A stretch of 52,344 nt of DNA from Parvibaculum sp036499025. Lineage in GTDB: Bacteria > Pseudomonadota > Alphaproteobacteria > Parvibaculales > Parvibaculaceae. Below the pieces are notes generated by a model, which had not been told where the DNA came from, ran no database searches, and was given only the letters and a program-made list of their open reading frames with translations. Positions 26,368-33,157 of this stretch are shown piece after piece; the first letter of the stretch is position 1; the number at the start of each line of letters is the position of its first letter. The stretch spans positions 1-52,344 of the forward strand of contig DASYEM010000020.1 of NCBI GenBank assembly GCA_036499025.1, given 5' to 3'. Made by a program: the position numbers and the translations under genes.

Positions 26368-27117
26368 ATGGCTGTTCAATCGCGCGCGGCGGTGTGGGGC
26401 ATGAGGATCGGCGTCGTGGCGCTCATCCTGTTGGCTCTCGCCATCATCGCCAATCGATATGAGCTGGTGGTTTTCAAGTTTGCCATTCTCGGCATCGCCA
26501 TCGCGGGAGCTCTCGGCATCATCGCCGTCATCGTCTCGCTGATCGGCATTGTCAGAGTGCTGGGCGGCAAGGCCGGCATGGGTATCGCCATCGCCGGCGT
26601 CGTTCTCGGGCTCATTGCGGCGACGCCCTTCACGACATCCTTCGTCAAAGGCCGCAGCGTGCCGCCGATCCATGACATCACGACGGACCTGTCGAACCCG
26701 CCGCAATTTGTCGCCGTGGTGCCTTTGCGCGCGACCTCGCCGAACCCGCTCGACCGGGCCGCGCCTGCGGATCTCGCCGCGCTTCAGGCGAAGGCCTATC
26801 CCGATCTTGCGCCGCTGAAGCTTCAGGAACAGCCGGGCAAGGTCTTCGATGCCGCCCGCGACGTGGCGCATGACATGGGCTGGGAAATCGTGGCGGCGAC
26901 GCCCGAAACCGGCCTAATTGAAGCCACGGCGACAACCAGTCTGTTGCGCTTTAAGGACGACATAGTCGTCCGGGTTGTCGAACCAGACGCCGGAACCGTT
27001 GTCGTCGACGTCCGCTCGGTCTCGCGTGTCGGCATGAGCGATCTCGGCACCAACGCCGCTCGAATCCGGGCATATCTTTCGGCTCTGAAAGCGAAGCTCG
27101 GATTGGCCGCGAGCTAA
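26368..27117 (+). CDS. DUF1499 membrane-anchored protein
   Basis: 249 aa. Residues 1-100 contain about three hydrophobic helices (starting VGVVALILLALAIIANRY, then ILGIAIAGALGIIAVI and the GIAIAGVVLGLIAATPF segment). The C-terminal half (~110-240) is a DUF1499-like soluble domain: IHDITTDLSNPPQFV at its start, AHDMGWEIVAATPETGLIEATATT, then RVVEPDAGTVVVDVRSVSRVG. The function of DUF1499 is not known. Its position 20 nt after an acyl-CoA ligase suggests co-transcription. It ends three bases before the convergent MBL gene's stop. Confidence 0.85.
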   Translation: MAVQSRAAVWGMRIGVVALILLALAIIANRYELVVFKFAILGIAIAGALGIIAVIVSLIGIVRVLGGKAGMGIAIAGVVLGLIAATPFTTSFVKGRSVPPIHDITTDLSNPPQFVAVVPLRATSPNPLDRAAPADLAALQAKAYPDLAPLKLQEQPGKVFDAARDVAHDMGWEIVAATPETGLIEATATTSLLRFKDDIVVRVVEPDAGTVVVDVRSVSRVGMSDLGTNAARIRAYLSALKAKLGLAAS

Positions 27118-27120
27118 AAT

Positions 27121-28005
27121 TCACGCCAGCCGGTAATCCCCATCCAAGCGCGGCGTCCCGTCAGTGACGAGACGCCCGTCTTCGATCATGCCTTGCACAT
27201 GCGCGAACACGGACCGTGCCGCCGCCGGATGGAGCCGCTTGTCCACGGCGGCATACATGACCGGCACCATGTCCTTGATATGCGTGCGGCCGTCTTTGAT
27301 CTGCTCGACGATCTGCGCTTCGCGGTCTTCGCGATGCGCGATGAAGGCGCGCACGAAAGGCTTGGGATCGCGGATCGCGGGGCCATGCGTCGGCCAATAA
27401 ATTTCATCGTCGCGCTCCAGCAGCAAACGCAGCGACGCCATATAGGCGCGCATATTGCCGTCGGGCGGACTGACGATGCTGGTCGACCAGCCCATGACGT
27501 GATCGCCGGTGAAGAGCGCTTTCTCTTCCTTCAGTGCAAAGCAGATATGATTGGACGTATGGCCCGGCGTGAACACGCATTCGACCGTCCAGCCATCGCC
27601 TTGAATGATGTCGCCGTGGCGTATCTCGACGTCGGGCACGAAATCCATGTCGCCGTCTTCTTCGCCGATGCCGCCGCCATGCGGACCATAACCATAGGTC
27701 TTCGCACCGGTGAGCTTCTTCAGCGGCGCCGCGGCGGGCGAGTGATCGCTATGCGTATGGGTAATGAGAATATGCGTCACCGTCTCGCCTTCGAGCGCGC
27801 GCATCAATGCTTCGACGTGACCCTCCATCAGCGGGCCCGGATCGATGACCGCGACGTTTCCGTGGCCGATGATGTAGGTGCCCGTGCCCTTGTAGGTAAA
27901 GGCTGAAGGATTGTCCGCGACGACGCGACGGATCAGCGGTGTGATCTGCTCGCTGTCTTCGTAGGTGAACTCGATCTCGCGGACATAGGGTATCTGAACG
28001 GCCAT
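27121..28005 (-). CDS. MBL-fold hydrolase of the LACTB2-like group
   Basis: Metallo-beta-lactamase-fold hydrolase, 294 aa. The metal motif is THTHSDHSPAA (near residue 82), with later GHTSNHICF and TGDHVMGW (bridging Asp) and a final WPTHGPAI. The C-terminal winged-helix segment (about 225-290, MYAAVDKRLHPAAARSVFAHV...) is the BLACT_WH domain of LACTB2-type enzymes, whose mammalian members cleave RNA, whereas bacterial ones are uncharacterised. The gene is on the same strand as the downstream efflux operon but is separated by 48 bp from emrB, so it may be co-transcribed with marR-emrAB. Confidence 0.88.
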   Translation of the reverse strand: MAVQIPYVREIEFTYEDSEQITPLIRRVVADNPSAFTYKGTGTYIIGHGNVAVIDPGPLMEGHVEALMRALEGETVTHILITHTHSDHSPAAAPLKKLTGAKTYGYGPHGGGIGEEDGDMDFVPDVEIRHGDIIQGDGWTVECVFTPGHTSNHICFALKEEKALFTGDHVMGWSTSIVSPPDGNMRAYMASLRLLLERDDEIYWPTHGPAIRDPKPFVRAFIAHREDREAQIVEQIKDGRTHIKDMVPVMYAAVDKRLHPAAARSVFAHVQGMIEDGRLVTDGTPRLDGDYRLA

Positions 28006-28053
28006 GGGCTTTCCTCGCGGGCAACTGCCGCCAGCATGTCAAAGCTCGGGGCG

Positions 28054-29586
28054 TCAGTCCATGACGGCGTGCTTTGCCGCTTCGGCCTGATCTTCCGGCG
28101 TCATCGTCGGATTTTTCATCAGATAGACCAGCGGGACCACAAGCGCGGTCATGAACATCATGAGCCGGAAATCGTTGAGATAGGCGATGGCCGCCGCCTG
28201 CCGCGTTACCTCGCCGTCGAACATGGCAAGGCCCATCTGCGTATTGAGCCCCATGCCGTGCGGCATGGCGTTCGCACGAAAAATCGGATTGGTCGGATCC
28301 ACACGCTCGACCAGCGACGCATGATTGATCTGCGTCATCCGGGCCACCATCGCCACGGCCGTCGAGATGCCGACGCTGGACCCCACATTGCGCAACAGAC
28401 TGTAAATGCTGGTGCCGTCGGTCCTGAGATGGGCGGGCAGGGTGGCAAAACAGATCGTCGTCAGCGGCGCGAAAATGAACCCGAGGCCGAAGCCCTGAAC
28501 GACGCCGGTGGTGATGATCGTTTGCTCGGAGATATTGAGATTGAACTGCGCCATCTGCCAAAGCGAAAACGACGAGAGCGCAAGACCGAACGCGATGATG
28601 TGGCGCATATCGACGCGATTGATGATGCGGCCCGAAATCATCATCGCCGCCATCGTGCCGATGCCGCGCGGCGCGAGCACAAGCCCCGTCGTCGTCACGG
28701 GGTAGTCCATCAGCGTCTCGAGATAAGGCGGCATCAACGCCATCGTCGCATAGAGAACGAGGCCGACGACGAACATCATCGTTACGCCGACCACGAGATT
28801 GCGATCCTTGAACAATGCCAGATCGATAAAAGGCTTCTTCGCCGTCGTGGAATGAACAATGAAGAGATAGAGCGCGAAAGCCGCGATCAGGAATTCGACG
28901 ACGATTTCATTGGCGGAGAACCAGTCCTTCAACTGACCGCGATCGAGTCCGAGCTGCATCGACCCGATGGCCAGGCTCAGAAAGGTGAAACCCATCCAGT
29001 CGAAACGGCGCACCTTGTCGAGCGTCGATTCTGGCAGCGCCGTCATGACGCCGATGAAGGCGAAAATGCCAAACGGCACGTTGATATAGAAAACCCAGCG
29101 CCAGCTATAGCTGTCGGTGAGCCAGCCGCCGAGCGCCGGACCGACGATGGGACCGACCATGACACCGACGCCCCACAGCGCCATCATCTTGCCGCGCTGC
29201 TCCATCGTATAGGTGTCGAGCATGATCGCCTGGCTGAGCGGCACGAAGGCCGCACCGCAAGCGCCCTGGGCCAGCCGGAAGAGAACGATCTGATCGAGCG
29301 TCACGGCGGCGCCGCACAGCATGGACGTGACCGTAAAGCCGACGATCGAAATCGCCAGCAGCTTCTTGCGGCCAAAGCGCGTCGAGAGAAAACCGGTCGC
29401 CGGTGTCGCGATGGCGGCGGCGATAATGTAGGAGGTCAGCACCCAGGCGATCTGGTCCTGCGTCGCCGACATACTGCCCTGCATATGCGGCAAGGCGACG
29501 TTGGCGATGGTCGAATCCAGCGTCTGCATGACCGTCGCCAGCATGATCGAGCCCGTGACGACCCCGCGTTGGAAGCGCGGCGTCAT
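28054..29586 (-). CDS. emrB: EmrB-type drug/proton antiporter, DHA2 family
   Basis: Major facilitator of the 14-helix DHA2 family, 510 aa, that pumps hydrophobic toxic compounds out in exchange for protons. The motif DQIAWVLTSYIIAAAIATP in helix II, the GFLSTRFGRKKLL loop motif A and VGPIVGPALGGWLTDSYSWRWVFYINVPFG (motif C region) are diagnostic of EmrB/QacA. Its start overlaps the emrA stop by four bases (ATGA), so the pair is coupled. The substrate range cannot be told. A second, unrelated pump pair lies at 45.6-48.2 kb. Confidence 0.93.
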   Translation of the reverse strand: MTPRFQRGVVTGSIMLATVMQTLDSTIANVALPHMQGSMSATQDQIAWVLTSYIIAAAIATPATGFLSTRFGRKKLLAISIVGFTVTSMLCGAAVTLDQIVLFRLAQGACGAAFVPLSQAIMLDTYTMEQRGKMMALWGVGVMVGPIVGPALGGWLTDSYSWRWVFYINVPFGIFAFIGVMTALPESTLDKVRRFDWMGFTFLSLAIGSMQLGLDRGQLKDWFSANEIVVEFLIAAFALYLFIVHSTTAKKPFIDLALFKDRNLVVGVTMMFVVGLVLYATMALMPPYLETLMDYPVTTTGLVLAPRGIGTMAAMMISGRIINRVDMRHIIAFGLALSSFSLWQMAQFNLNISEQTIITTGVVQGFGLGFIFAPLTTICFATLPAHLRTDGTSIYSLLRNVGSSVGISTAVAMVARMTQINHASLVERVDPTNPIFRANAMPHGMGLNTQMGLAMFDGEVTRQAAAIAYLNDFRLMMFMTALVVPLVYLMKNPTMTPEDQAEAAKHAVMD

Positions 29587-30668
29587 GATGCGTGGCCCGA
29601 GGCCCCCGCGCTCGCGGTTTGGCCGGAATGCGTGTCGATTTCCGCCTCGACGCTCATACCGGCGCGGACCAGCGGATCGCCTGCATGCTGCTCTATGGCG
29701 ATGCGAACCGGAATGCGCTGAACGACCTTCACCCAGTTGCCGGTCGCATTCTGCGCCGGCAAGACCGAGAACTCCGATCCCGTCGCCTGCGAGATGCTGA
29801 GAACGCGGCCGGTCCAGTGATGGCCCGGATAGGTGTCTATATCGACCGTGGCGGTCTGACCCGGCACGACATGCGTCAGATCGGTTTCCTTGAAGTTCGC
29901 TTCAATCCAGACATTTTCTTCCGAGACGATGCTGACGACCGGCACGCCGGGCGCGACATTGTCGCCGACCTGCGGCTGCTTGCCGAGCACGCCGTCGAAG
30001 GGCGCGCGCACGGTCGTGCGCTCCAGATTGAGCGCGGCATTGTCGCGCGTCGCCTTGGCCTGCATGTAGGAGGAATGTTCTTCGATGGGCGCATCCGGCT
30101 TGCCGTCGAGCGTCGCCGCGATCTGCCCGATGCTCTGCTGCAACACGCCGCCCAGCTGAACGGCGGTATCGTAATTGTGCCGCGCCGTGTCGAGCTTCGA
30201 CTGGCTGGCGAATTGGGCTTTGGCCAGCGCCGACTGGCGCTTCAATTCGCGCCCGTAGAATTCGACATTGGACTGGGCGAGCGCGACCTGCGCGATCGTC
30301 ATCTGATATTTGGCCTTCATCGAATTGACGTTGCTCGCCGCCGCCTTGAGCTGCGCGTCGGCTTCCTCAAGCGCCAGTTTGTAAGGTGCGGGATCGATCT
30401 GGAAAATCGGATTGCCCGCTTTCACGACCTCGTTCTGCTTGACGAAGACCTGCACGATGCGGCCGCCGACATCAGGGCTTACGGAGACCATATCGGCCTT
30501 CACATAGGCGTTGTCGGTGCTCACATAGCGCCCGCTCATCAGATAGTAATAGCCGATGAGAAGAAGCGCGATGACGGGCACGCCGATCATCAAAATGGAT
30601 CTCAGCGATGCCCGATCGTTCATCAGGCGTCGAGCCGCACCGGTAACGGGGGCGAATGTGACTGACAT
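29583..30668 (-). CDS. emrA: EmrA-type periplasmic adaptor (HlyD family)
   Basis: Membrane-fusion protein that links the EmrB pump to an outer-membrane channel (none encoded here). 361 aa. An N-terminal cytoplasmic tail and a membrane helix (SILMIGVPVIALLLIGYYYL, about 24-43) are followed by the lipoyl-like half motif GGRIVQVFVKQNEVVKAGNPIF, a long alpha-hairpin (about 100-200, heptad-like), the second half APFDGVLGKQPQVGDNVAPG and a C-terminal beta-barrel (VPGQTATVDIDTYPG). The protein lacks a lipobox, as expected for EmrA. It starts 12 nt after marR and overlaps emrB. Confidence 0.93.
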   Translation of the reverse strand: MSVTFAPVTGAARRLMNDRASLRSILMIGVPVIALLLIGYYYLMSGRYVSTDNAYVKADMVSVSPDVGGRIVQVFVKQNEVVKAGNPIFQIDPAPYKLALEEADAQLKAAASNVNSMKAKYQMTIAQVALAQSNVEFYGRELKRQSALAKAQFASQSKLDTARHNYDTAVQLGGVLQQSIGQIAATLDGKPDAPIEEHSSYMQAKATRDNAALNLERTTVRAPFDGVLGKQPQVGDNVAPGVPVVSIVSEENVWIEANFKETDLTHVVPGQTATVDIDTYPGHHWTGRVLSISQATGSEFSVLPAQNATGNWVKVVQRIPVRIAIEQHAGDPLVRAGMSVEAEIDTHSGQTASAGASGHAS

Positions 30669-30680
30669 GGGGGGGACTCT

Positions 30681-31217
30681 CTACTTCGTACGTGCTTCGA
30701 TTTTTGTATCGTTCGCGCTCTGCGACTCCAGACCGTAGGCGGCGCTGCGCGCAGGCGTGCAGCCCGGCATCAGCGTCGTCGTGTTGGCTCTCATGCGGGT
30801 CAGCAGATCCAGCAGCGTCTCGCGCTCCGCCGCCGAGAAACCGGCCAGCACGACGCTGTAGGTTTCGTCCGCGATCTCCCAGATATGGTCGAGAACGGGA
30901 GCCGCCTGCGCGGTGAGAAAGAGCCGCTGCGCGCGGCGGTCATTGGGATCGGGACGGCGCTCGACGAGCCCCGCCGCCACCAGCTTGTCGATCAGCCGTG
31001 CCACCGTGATCGGCTGCACTTCTAGAAGCTCCGACAGGCTGACCTGATTGAGCCCTTCATTGCGCGACAGATGAACCAGCGCGCGCCATTGCGCCTGCGT
31101 CAGCCCCATCGGCGTGACGCGCTCATTGAAAATGCGCCGCAGCATCCGGGAGGCGTCGCTGATGAGGAAGCCGATATTCCAGCCGGGCTTGGGAGGGGAG
31201 CGAAGGGGGGCGTTCAT
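30681..31217 (-). CDS. MarR-family transcriptional regulator
   Basis: Winged-helix regulator of 178 aa, presumably repressor of its own operon with emrA and emrB (inference from position and palindromes). The first ~30 residues are variable, then LTQAQWRALVHLSRNEGLNQVSLSELLEVQPITVARLIDKLVAAGLVERRPDPNDRRAQ-type wing and recognition helix (about 60-120). I use ATG at 31217; an in-frame TTG at 31301 lies upstream of the predicted transcription start. No strong ribosome site precedes 31217. Two perfect inverted repeats lie between the promoter and the start codon (31257-31275 and 31229-31239). Confidence 0.88.
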   Translation of the reverse strand: MNAPLRSPPKPGWNIGFLISDASRMLRRIFNERVTPMGLTQAQWRALVHLSRNEGLNQVSLSELLEVQPITVARLIDKLVAAGLVERRPDPNDRRAQRLFLTAQAAPVLDHIWEIADETYSVVLAGFSAAERETLLDLLTRMRANTTTLMPGCTPARSAAYGLESQSANDTKIEARTK

Positions 31218-31228
31218 GGGATTATAGG

Positions 31229-31239
31229 CAGCAATGCTG
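31229..31239. promoter_or_regulatory. Second MarR-type palindrome in the leader
   Basis: Perfect 5-bp arms CAGCA and TGCTG around a single A. The core AGCAATGCT shares the half-site of the larger palindrome 18 bp upstream. It lies 12 nt before the marR ATG at 31217, so binding there could also block translation or elongation. Confidence 0.55.
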
Positions 31240-31256
31240 TTTAAGGGGTCTGCATC

Positions 31257-31275
31257 TAATAAGCATTGCTTATTA
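31257..31275. promoter_or_regulatory. MarR operator candidate (19-bp perfect palindrome)
   Basis: Perfect 9-bp arms TAATAAGCA and TGCTTATTA around one T. It covers the predicted -10 edge and transcription start of marR-emrAB, the expected place for autorepression. MarR dimers usually bind 16-20-bp palindromes, consistent with this length. Confidence 0.8.
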
Positions 31276-31301
31276 TATAGGCCGAGAAAAGCCTCCCGCA
31301 A
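31272..31301 (-). promoter_or_regulatory. Promoter of marR-emrA-emrB
   Basis: On the - strand: -35 TTGCGG (31301-31296), 18-nt spacer, -10 TATAAT (31277-31272), a perfect -10. The start should lie near 31265, inside the palindrome. The -35 overlaps the loop of the upstream gene's terminator hairpin. Confidence 0.65.
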
Positions 31302-31311
31302 GAGGGGAGGC
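31287..31311 (-). terminator. Rho-independent terminator of the 68-aa gene
   Basis: On the - strand GCCTCCC pairs with GGGAGGC (seven GC-rich pairs, 7-nt loop) and is followed by TTTTCT. It sits 63 nt after the stop of the small - strand gene. Confidence 0.7.
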
Positions 31312-31373
31312 TGTTCAGATGTCGCAAGTCGCCGGACCGTATCGGGCGCCTTCAGGGGGCAGCTCTGAGGCTT

Positions 31374-31580
31374 TCAGGCCCCGAAAGCGGCATTCGCCAC
31401 GAAAACGAAGCCATAGCAGCCGAGCACGACATAGGCGGCTGCGGCGAGCGCATCGCCGAAATTGAAACCCATCGACACGCCGGCAATGTCCTTGCGGATC
31501 TGACCGGCCTTGGCCACCGCATCGGCGGCGAAGGACGTGGAGGCCGCGGCTGAAGCTGTAGAGTTCTGGACGGTGGACAT
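31374..31580 (-). CDS. Small orphan protein with one predicted membrane helix
   Basis: 68 aa, not recognised. The N-terminal half is Ser/Ala/Thr-rich with a short charged patch (KAGQIRKDIAG) and the C-terminal half is a hydrophobic run (DALAAAAYVVLGCYGFVFVA) likely to be a membrane helix, ending ANAAFGA. There is no cleavable signal. AAGGA lies 8 nt before the ATG. The gene has its own strong promoter (31687-31715) and its own terminator (31287-31311), so it is a complete monocistronic unit. Such features are typical of an abundantly expressed small protein; its role is unknown. Coding status rests on the clean frame plus those signals. Confidence 0.65.
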   Translation of the reverse strand: MSTVQNSTASAAASTSFAADAVAKAGQIRKDIAGVSMGFNFGDALAAAAYVVLGCYGFVFVANAAFGA

Positions 31581-31686
31581 AGTTTTATTCCTTCGAAATC
31601 AGTCGGTTACAGTATACCTGTCCGGTCGTCCCATCCCTGGCACCCGGTCGCTTTGTGAGGCGCTTCTTGGTTTTGATGTTGAGCGC

Positions 31687-31715
31687 AGAATATGCTGCAA
31701 CGCACAAATTGACAA
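31687..31715 (-). promoter_or_regulatory. Strong promoter for the 68-aa gene
   Basis: On the - strand: -35 TTGTCA (31715-31710), exactly 17-nt spacer, -10 TATTCT (31692-31687). The start would be ~100 nt upstream of the ATG, leaving a leader of about that length with no obvious structure that I can name. Confidence 0.6.
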
Positions 31716-31789
31716 GAAGTCAGTTTGGGCGTTTTGACGCACCGCAACATAAGTCGGAAGATTGTTGAGGGCGCGGAGACGCGGAGACC

Positions 31790-31939
31790 TTTCAAACAAG
31801 CTCTCAGATCTTGCGACCGGCGGCTTCCCAGAAAGGCTCCCGGAGCTTGCGTTTGAAAATCTTGCCCGAATCTTCGCGCGGCAATTCCGCCCGGAACTCG
31901 ACATGCCGGGGCACCTTATAATTCGCCAGCTTGCCGCGC
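31790..31939. repeat. Direct repeat copy A (acyl-CoA synthetase 3' end)
   Basis: 150 bp matching 33008-33157 at an offset of 1218 bp with ten mismatches, by eye. The first 113 bases differ at one position only. Differences in the rest change few residues in the encoded frame. It includes 14 bp beyond the synthetase stop codon. Together with copy B it brackets radC. Confidence 0.9.
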
Positions 31940-31944
31940 TTCAT
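31804..31944 (-). pseudogene. 3' remnant of a third acyl-CoA synthetase
   Basis: In the same frame as the intact synthetase at 33022-34569, this stretch encodes about 46 residues ending KLREPFWEAAGRKI and containing the A10 catalytic LPREDSGKIFKRK block. Before it, KLANYKVPRHVEF aligns with KVASYKVPRRVEF of the neighbour, so the remnant comes from a different paralogue rather than being a plain copy. Upstream of about 31945 the homology ends and radC begins 22 bp further. Everything upstream (about 470 residues) is missing. It cannot make a working enzyme. Confidence 0.8.
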
Positions 31945-31966
31945 CTGCATCGGCGCACATATGCGC

Positions 31967-32653
31967 TTAAAAAAACTTATGTGCCTTGAAACTTAGATGT
32001 TTCGTTCTGCCTATAATGATGTGATCGAGAACCTGAATGCCCAGCGGCTCCGCGATCGAGGCGATTTTTTTCGTCATCTGAATATCTGCCAGCGAAGGCG
32101 TCGGGTCGCCGGATGGATGATTGTGGACCAGAATGATCGAAGACGCATTGAGCGCCAGCGCCCTTTTTACGATCTCGCGCGGATAGACCGGAACATGATT
32201 CACCGTTCCCTTGGCCTGCATTTCGTCGGTGATCAATGCGTTCTTATTGTCGAGAAAGAAAATCAGGAAACGCTCCACACGAGAGCGCGACAGGCGAGTT
32301 CTGCAATAGTCGAGCAGGGCGTCAGTCGATGAAATGACTGTGCGTTCGGGAATTTTTTCTCGCGCGAGATGGATGGCGATCGATTGCACCAGCCGAAACA
32401 ACAGGATGGCCCGCTCGTCCATGCAGGGCGTCTCGAGCAGTAGGTTTGCATCTTCGCTGATAACGCTGCCTAAGGTGCCGAACCTCCTTATGAGTTGTTT
32501 TGCGCGGCGACTGCCATTCCCTTTTCCTCTCGCGACGAAGGCGAGCAACGCTTCCAGGAGTTCGCTATCCGTGAGGCTGTCGGTTTGGTCTTCGAGCAGA
32601 CGTAAACTTACGCTGTTTTGATTCGCAAACACGCTTGCGCTTCTATACGACAC
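31967..32653 (-). CDS. radC: RadC-family JAMM-domain protein
   Basis: 228 aa. N-terminal helix-hairpin-helix-like segment (about 25-90: SDSELLEALLAFVARGKG...LIRRFGTLGSVISED) and C-terminal JAB/MPN metalloprotease-like domain with the JAMM residues: Glu near VISST-to-VERF region and HNHPSGDPTPSLAD (His-x-His-x7-Asp) near residue 180. RadC proteins were first linked to DNA repair, but this is doubtful; they often travel with mobile DNA and phages. Start is GTG at 32653 with an excellent AAGGAGG just before it. It lies in visibly AT-richer DNA between two copies of a synthetase 3' end, so I infer it was acquired. No partner gene is seen. Confidence 0.88.
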   Translation of the reverse strand: MSYRSASVFANQNSVSLRLLEDQTDSLTDSELLEALLAFVARGKGNGSRRAKQLIRRFGTLGSVISEDANLLLETPCMDERAILLFRLVQSIAIHLAREKIPERTVISSTDALLDYCRTRLSRSRVERFLIFFLDNKNALITDEMQAKGTVNHVPVYPREIVKRALALNASSIILVHNHPSGDPTPSLADIQMTKKIASIAEPLGIQVLDHIIIGRTKHLSFKAHKFF

Positions 32654-33021
32654 CGCACCTCCTTAACTCCCGGTGGGAGAAGAATTCGATCTTTGAATAC
32701 AGAAACACCTTCGGCAACCACGCATGGAATTGCCGCACAAGAGTCTGATTTTCGATATTGGATAGGTGGGGTCGCTACAATTCAGTAACGAAAAAATATC
32801 CGATATTCATTTGCCTTGCCCCTTCGCCAATCATGCGTTCTGCCCCCGCAAGAACTCCGAACCGTGATTTCATGATACGTCGATTCGTGAATCTCAAAAT
32901 TCAAATCGTTATTGAGTGTGGGCTAAAAAGGCGTTCCTCTATTTTTCATGTACGTATTTTCGACGACAACAAATGCATGATTCATGCGTTAAATATAAAT
33001 CGGAGCGTTTCAAACAAGCTC
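32654..33021. other. AT-rich gap upstream of radC, no gene found
   Basis: This 368-bp stretch has lower GC than its flanks and holds no credible coding frame on either strand. The right end overlaps the downstream untranslated tail of the synthetase repeat (33008-33021). I see a possible weak -35/-10 pair for radC (TTGTAG, 17 nt, TATCGA) but no terminator, no att-like core and no integrase. It may be the remains of the sequence that brought radC in. Confidence 0.5.
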
Positions 33022-33157
33022 TCAGATCTTGCGACCGGCGGCTTCCCAGAAAGGCTCCCGGAGCTTGCGCTTGAAAATCTTGCCCGAATCTTCGCGCGGC
33101 AATTCCGCCCGGAACTCGACGCGTCTCGGCACCTTGTAGCTCGCCACCTTGCCGCGC
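33008..33157. repeat. Direct repeat copy B (3' end of intact acyl-CoA synthetase)
   Basis: Partner of 31790-31939; covers 14 bp beyond the stop plus the last ~45 codons of the synthetase at 33022-34569. Confidence 0.9.

Noticed and set aside
28036..29721. 561-codon open frame on the + strand opposite emrB
   Set aside because: His/Arg/Asp-rich shadow of the efflux gene; no start signals or motifs.
31790..33157. Whole region as a recognisable insertion sequence or integron
   Set aside because: No transposase, integrase, terminal inverted repeats or attC; only direct repeats of a gene end.
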